Program-made: the position numbers and the translations under genes
Notes under the pieces: generated by a model
Told to the model about the DNA's origin: nothing
The model's input: the letters and a program-made list of their open reading frames with translations, nothing else
Databases searched by the model: none
In this document: in pieces, positions 63,902-64,000 of the stretch
Layout: every line of letters begins with the position of its first letter
Numbering within the stretch: the first letter of the stretch is position 1
Assembly (NCBI GenBank): GCA_027061805.1
Contig: JAMOWA010000018.1
Span: 1 to 64,000, forward strand
From: Thermoanaerobaculia bacterium
Lineage (GTDB): Bacteria > Acidobacteriota > Thermoanaerobaculia > Thermoanaerobaculales > Sulfomarinibacteraceae
Length of the DNA stretch: 64,000 nt
Direction: 5' to 3'

Positions 63902-64000
63902 GTGGAATCGATCCTGGAGCTTCGAGACCTGAGCAAGCGTTACGGGGACCACGTGGCCGTGGAGGGGCTGTCCTTCGCGGTGCCGCGGGGCTCCATCTTC
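63902..64000 (+). CDS. ABC transporter ATP-binding protein, N-terminus (runs off window)
   Basis: GTG at 63902, preceded by AGGGAGGAG, opens LELRDLSKRYGDHVAVEGLS then FAVPRGSIF, 33 residues to the window edge. This is the standard beginning of an ABC ATPase, just before Walker A. Subfamily cannot be judged. Confidence 0.8.
   Translation, partial: MESILELRDLSKRYGDHVAVEGLSFAVPRGSIF

Overview
The window is about 64 kb of a high-GC (roughly 70 percent, judged by eye) chromosome from a Gram-negative bacterium. Lipid A/Kdo genes (waaA, lpxK, lpxL), an RlpA lipoprotein, a CsgG-like protein and an AsmA-like protein point to an outer membrane. MglA/MglB, large secreted S9 and S8 peptidases, a BACON domain and a recurrent secreted 'VP-A-A...GG/GT...TDL' domain together suggest an Acidobacteriota lineage (possibly Thermoanaerobaculia-like). 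That placement is inference; there is no rRNA in the window.

Layout. 1-2.5 kb: the end of an IS630-type insertion sequence interrupts the 3' end of a lower-GC gene for a secreted S8 protease. 2.5-8 kb: an NAD-binding dehydrogenase, then a minus-strand series dnaX, recR, mglB, mglA, a shortened YvcK-like gene and a GlmU-type nucleotidyltransferase. 8-14 kb: a secreted protein with a structured leader, a cluster of two cation:proton antiporters with a PII-like protein and a PTS EIIA protein, an RDD membrane protein and an unknown HTH-like protein. 14.4-18.2 kb: tRNA-Glu, gapA-pgk-tpiA-secG, tRNA-Leu(GAG).

18.15-24.04 kb is a compact integrative element in the 3' end of tRNA-Leu. It has a 17-bp direct repeat at each end, a tyrosine integrase, an AlpA-like regulator, a DnaB-N/AAA replication ATPase carrying iteron-like repeats, a coiled-coil protein, a Cys/His HTH-like protein and a small minus-strand ORF. 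Paired 9-bp motifs near both ends, in swapped order, look like integrase arm sites.

24-36 kb: a truncated outer-membrane protein gene, glnS, a tRNA cluster (Pro, Arg, His, Arg), carbamate kinase, waaA-lpxK-lpxL, arginine deiminase, purB and rlpA. 36-46.5 kb: CsgG-like protein, CBS protein, malic enzyme, ddl, zinc-ribbon protein, HAD phosphatase, glutamate dehydrogenase and a PPDK-N-domain protein. 46.5-64 kb: a Gld-type ABC module (DUF4340, GldG, permease, ATPase), an FHA protein, an enoyl-CoA hydratase-like protein, an S9 peptidase, an M20 hydrolase, an AsmA-like protein, a metallo-hydrolase, glpD, a small membrane protein, an EcsC protein, tRNA-Arg(ACG) and the start of an ABC ATPase.

Two window-wide patterns stand out. 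First, at least eight genes have a TANNNT (-10-like) hexamer ending 6-8 nt before the start codon and no Shine-Dalgarno sequence, as expected for leaderless mRNAs. Second, most longer intergenic gaps are mosaics of dispersed repeats (GTGAAGAC octamers, GCAGGGG-type blocks, GTCGCACGG blocks, GGTCACGG-type hexamers and a 113-bp ungapped pair). Metabolically the window covers lower glycolysis, anaplerosis (malic enzyme, GDH), parts of the arginine deiminase route, glycerol-3-phosphate oxidation and envelope building.
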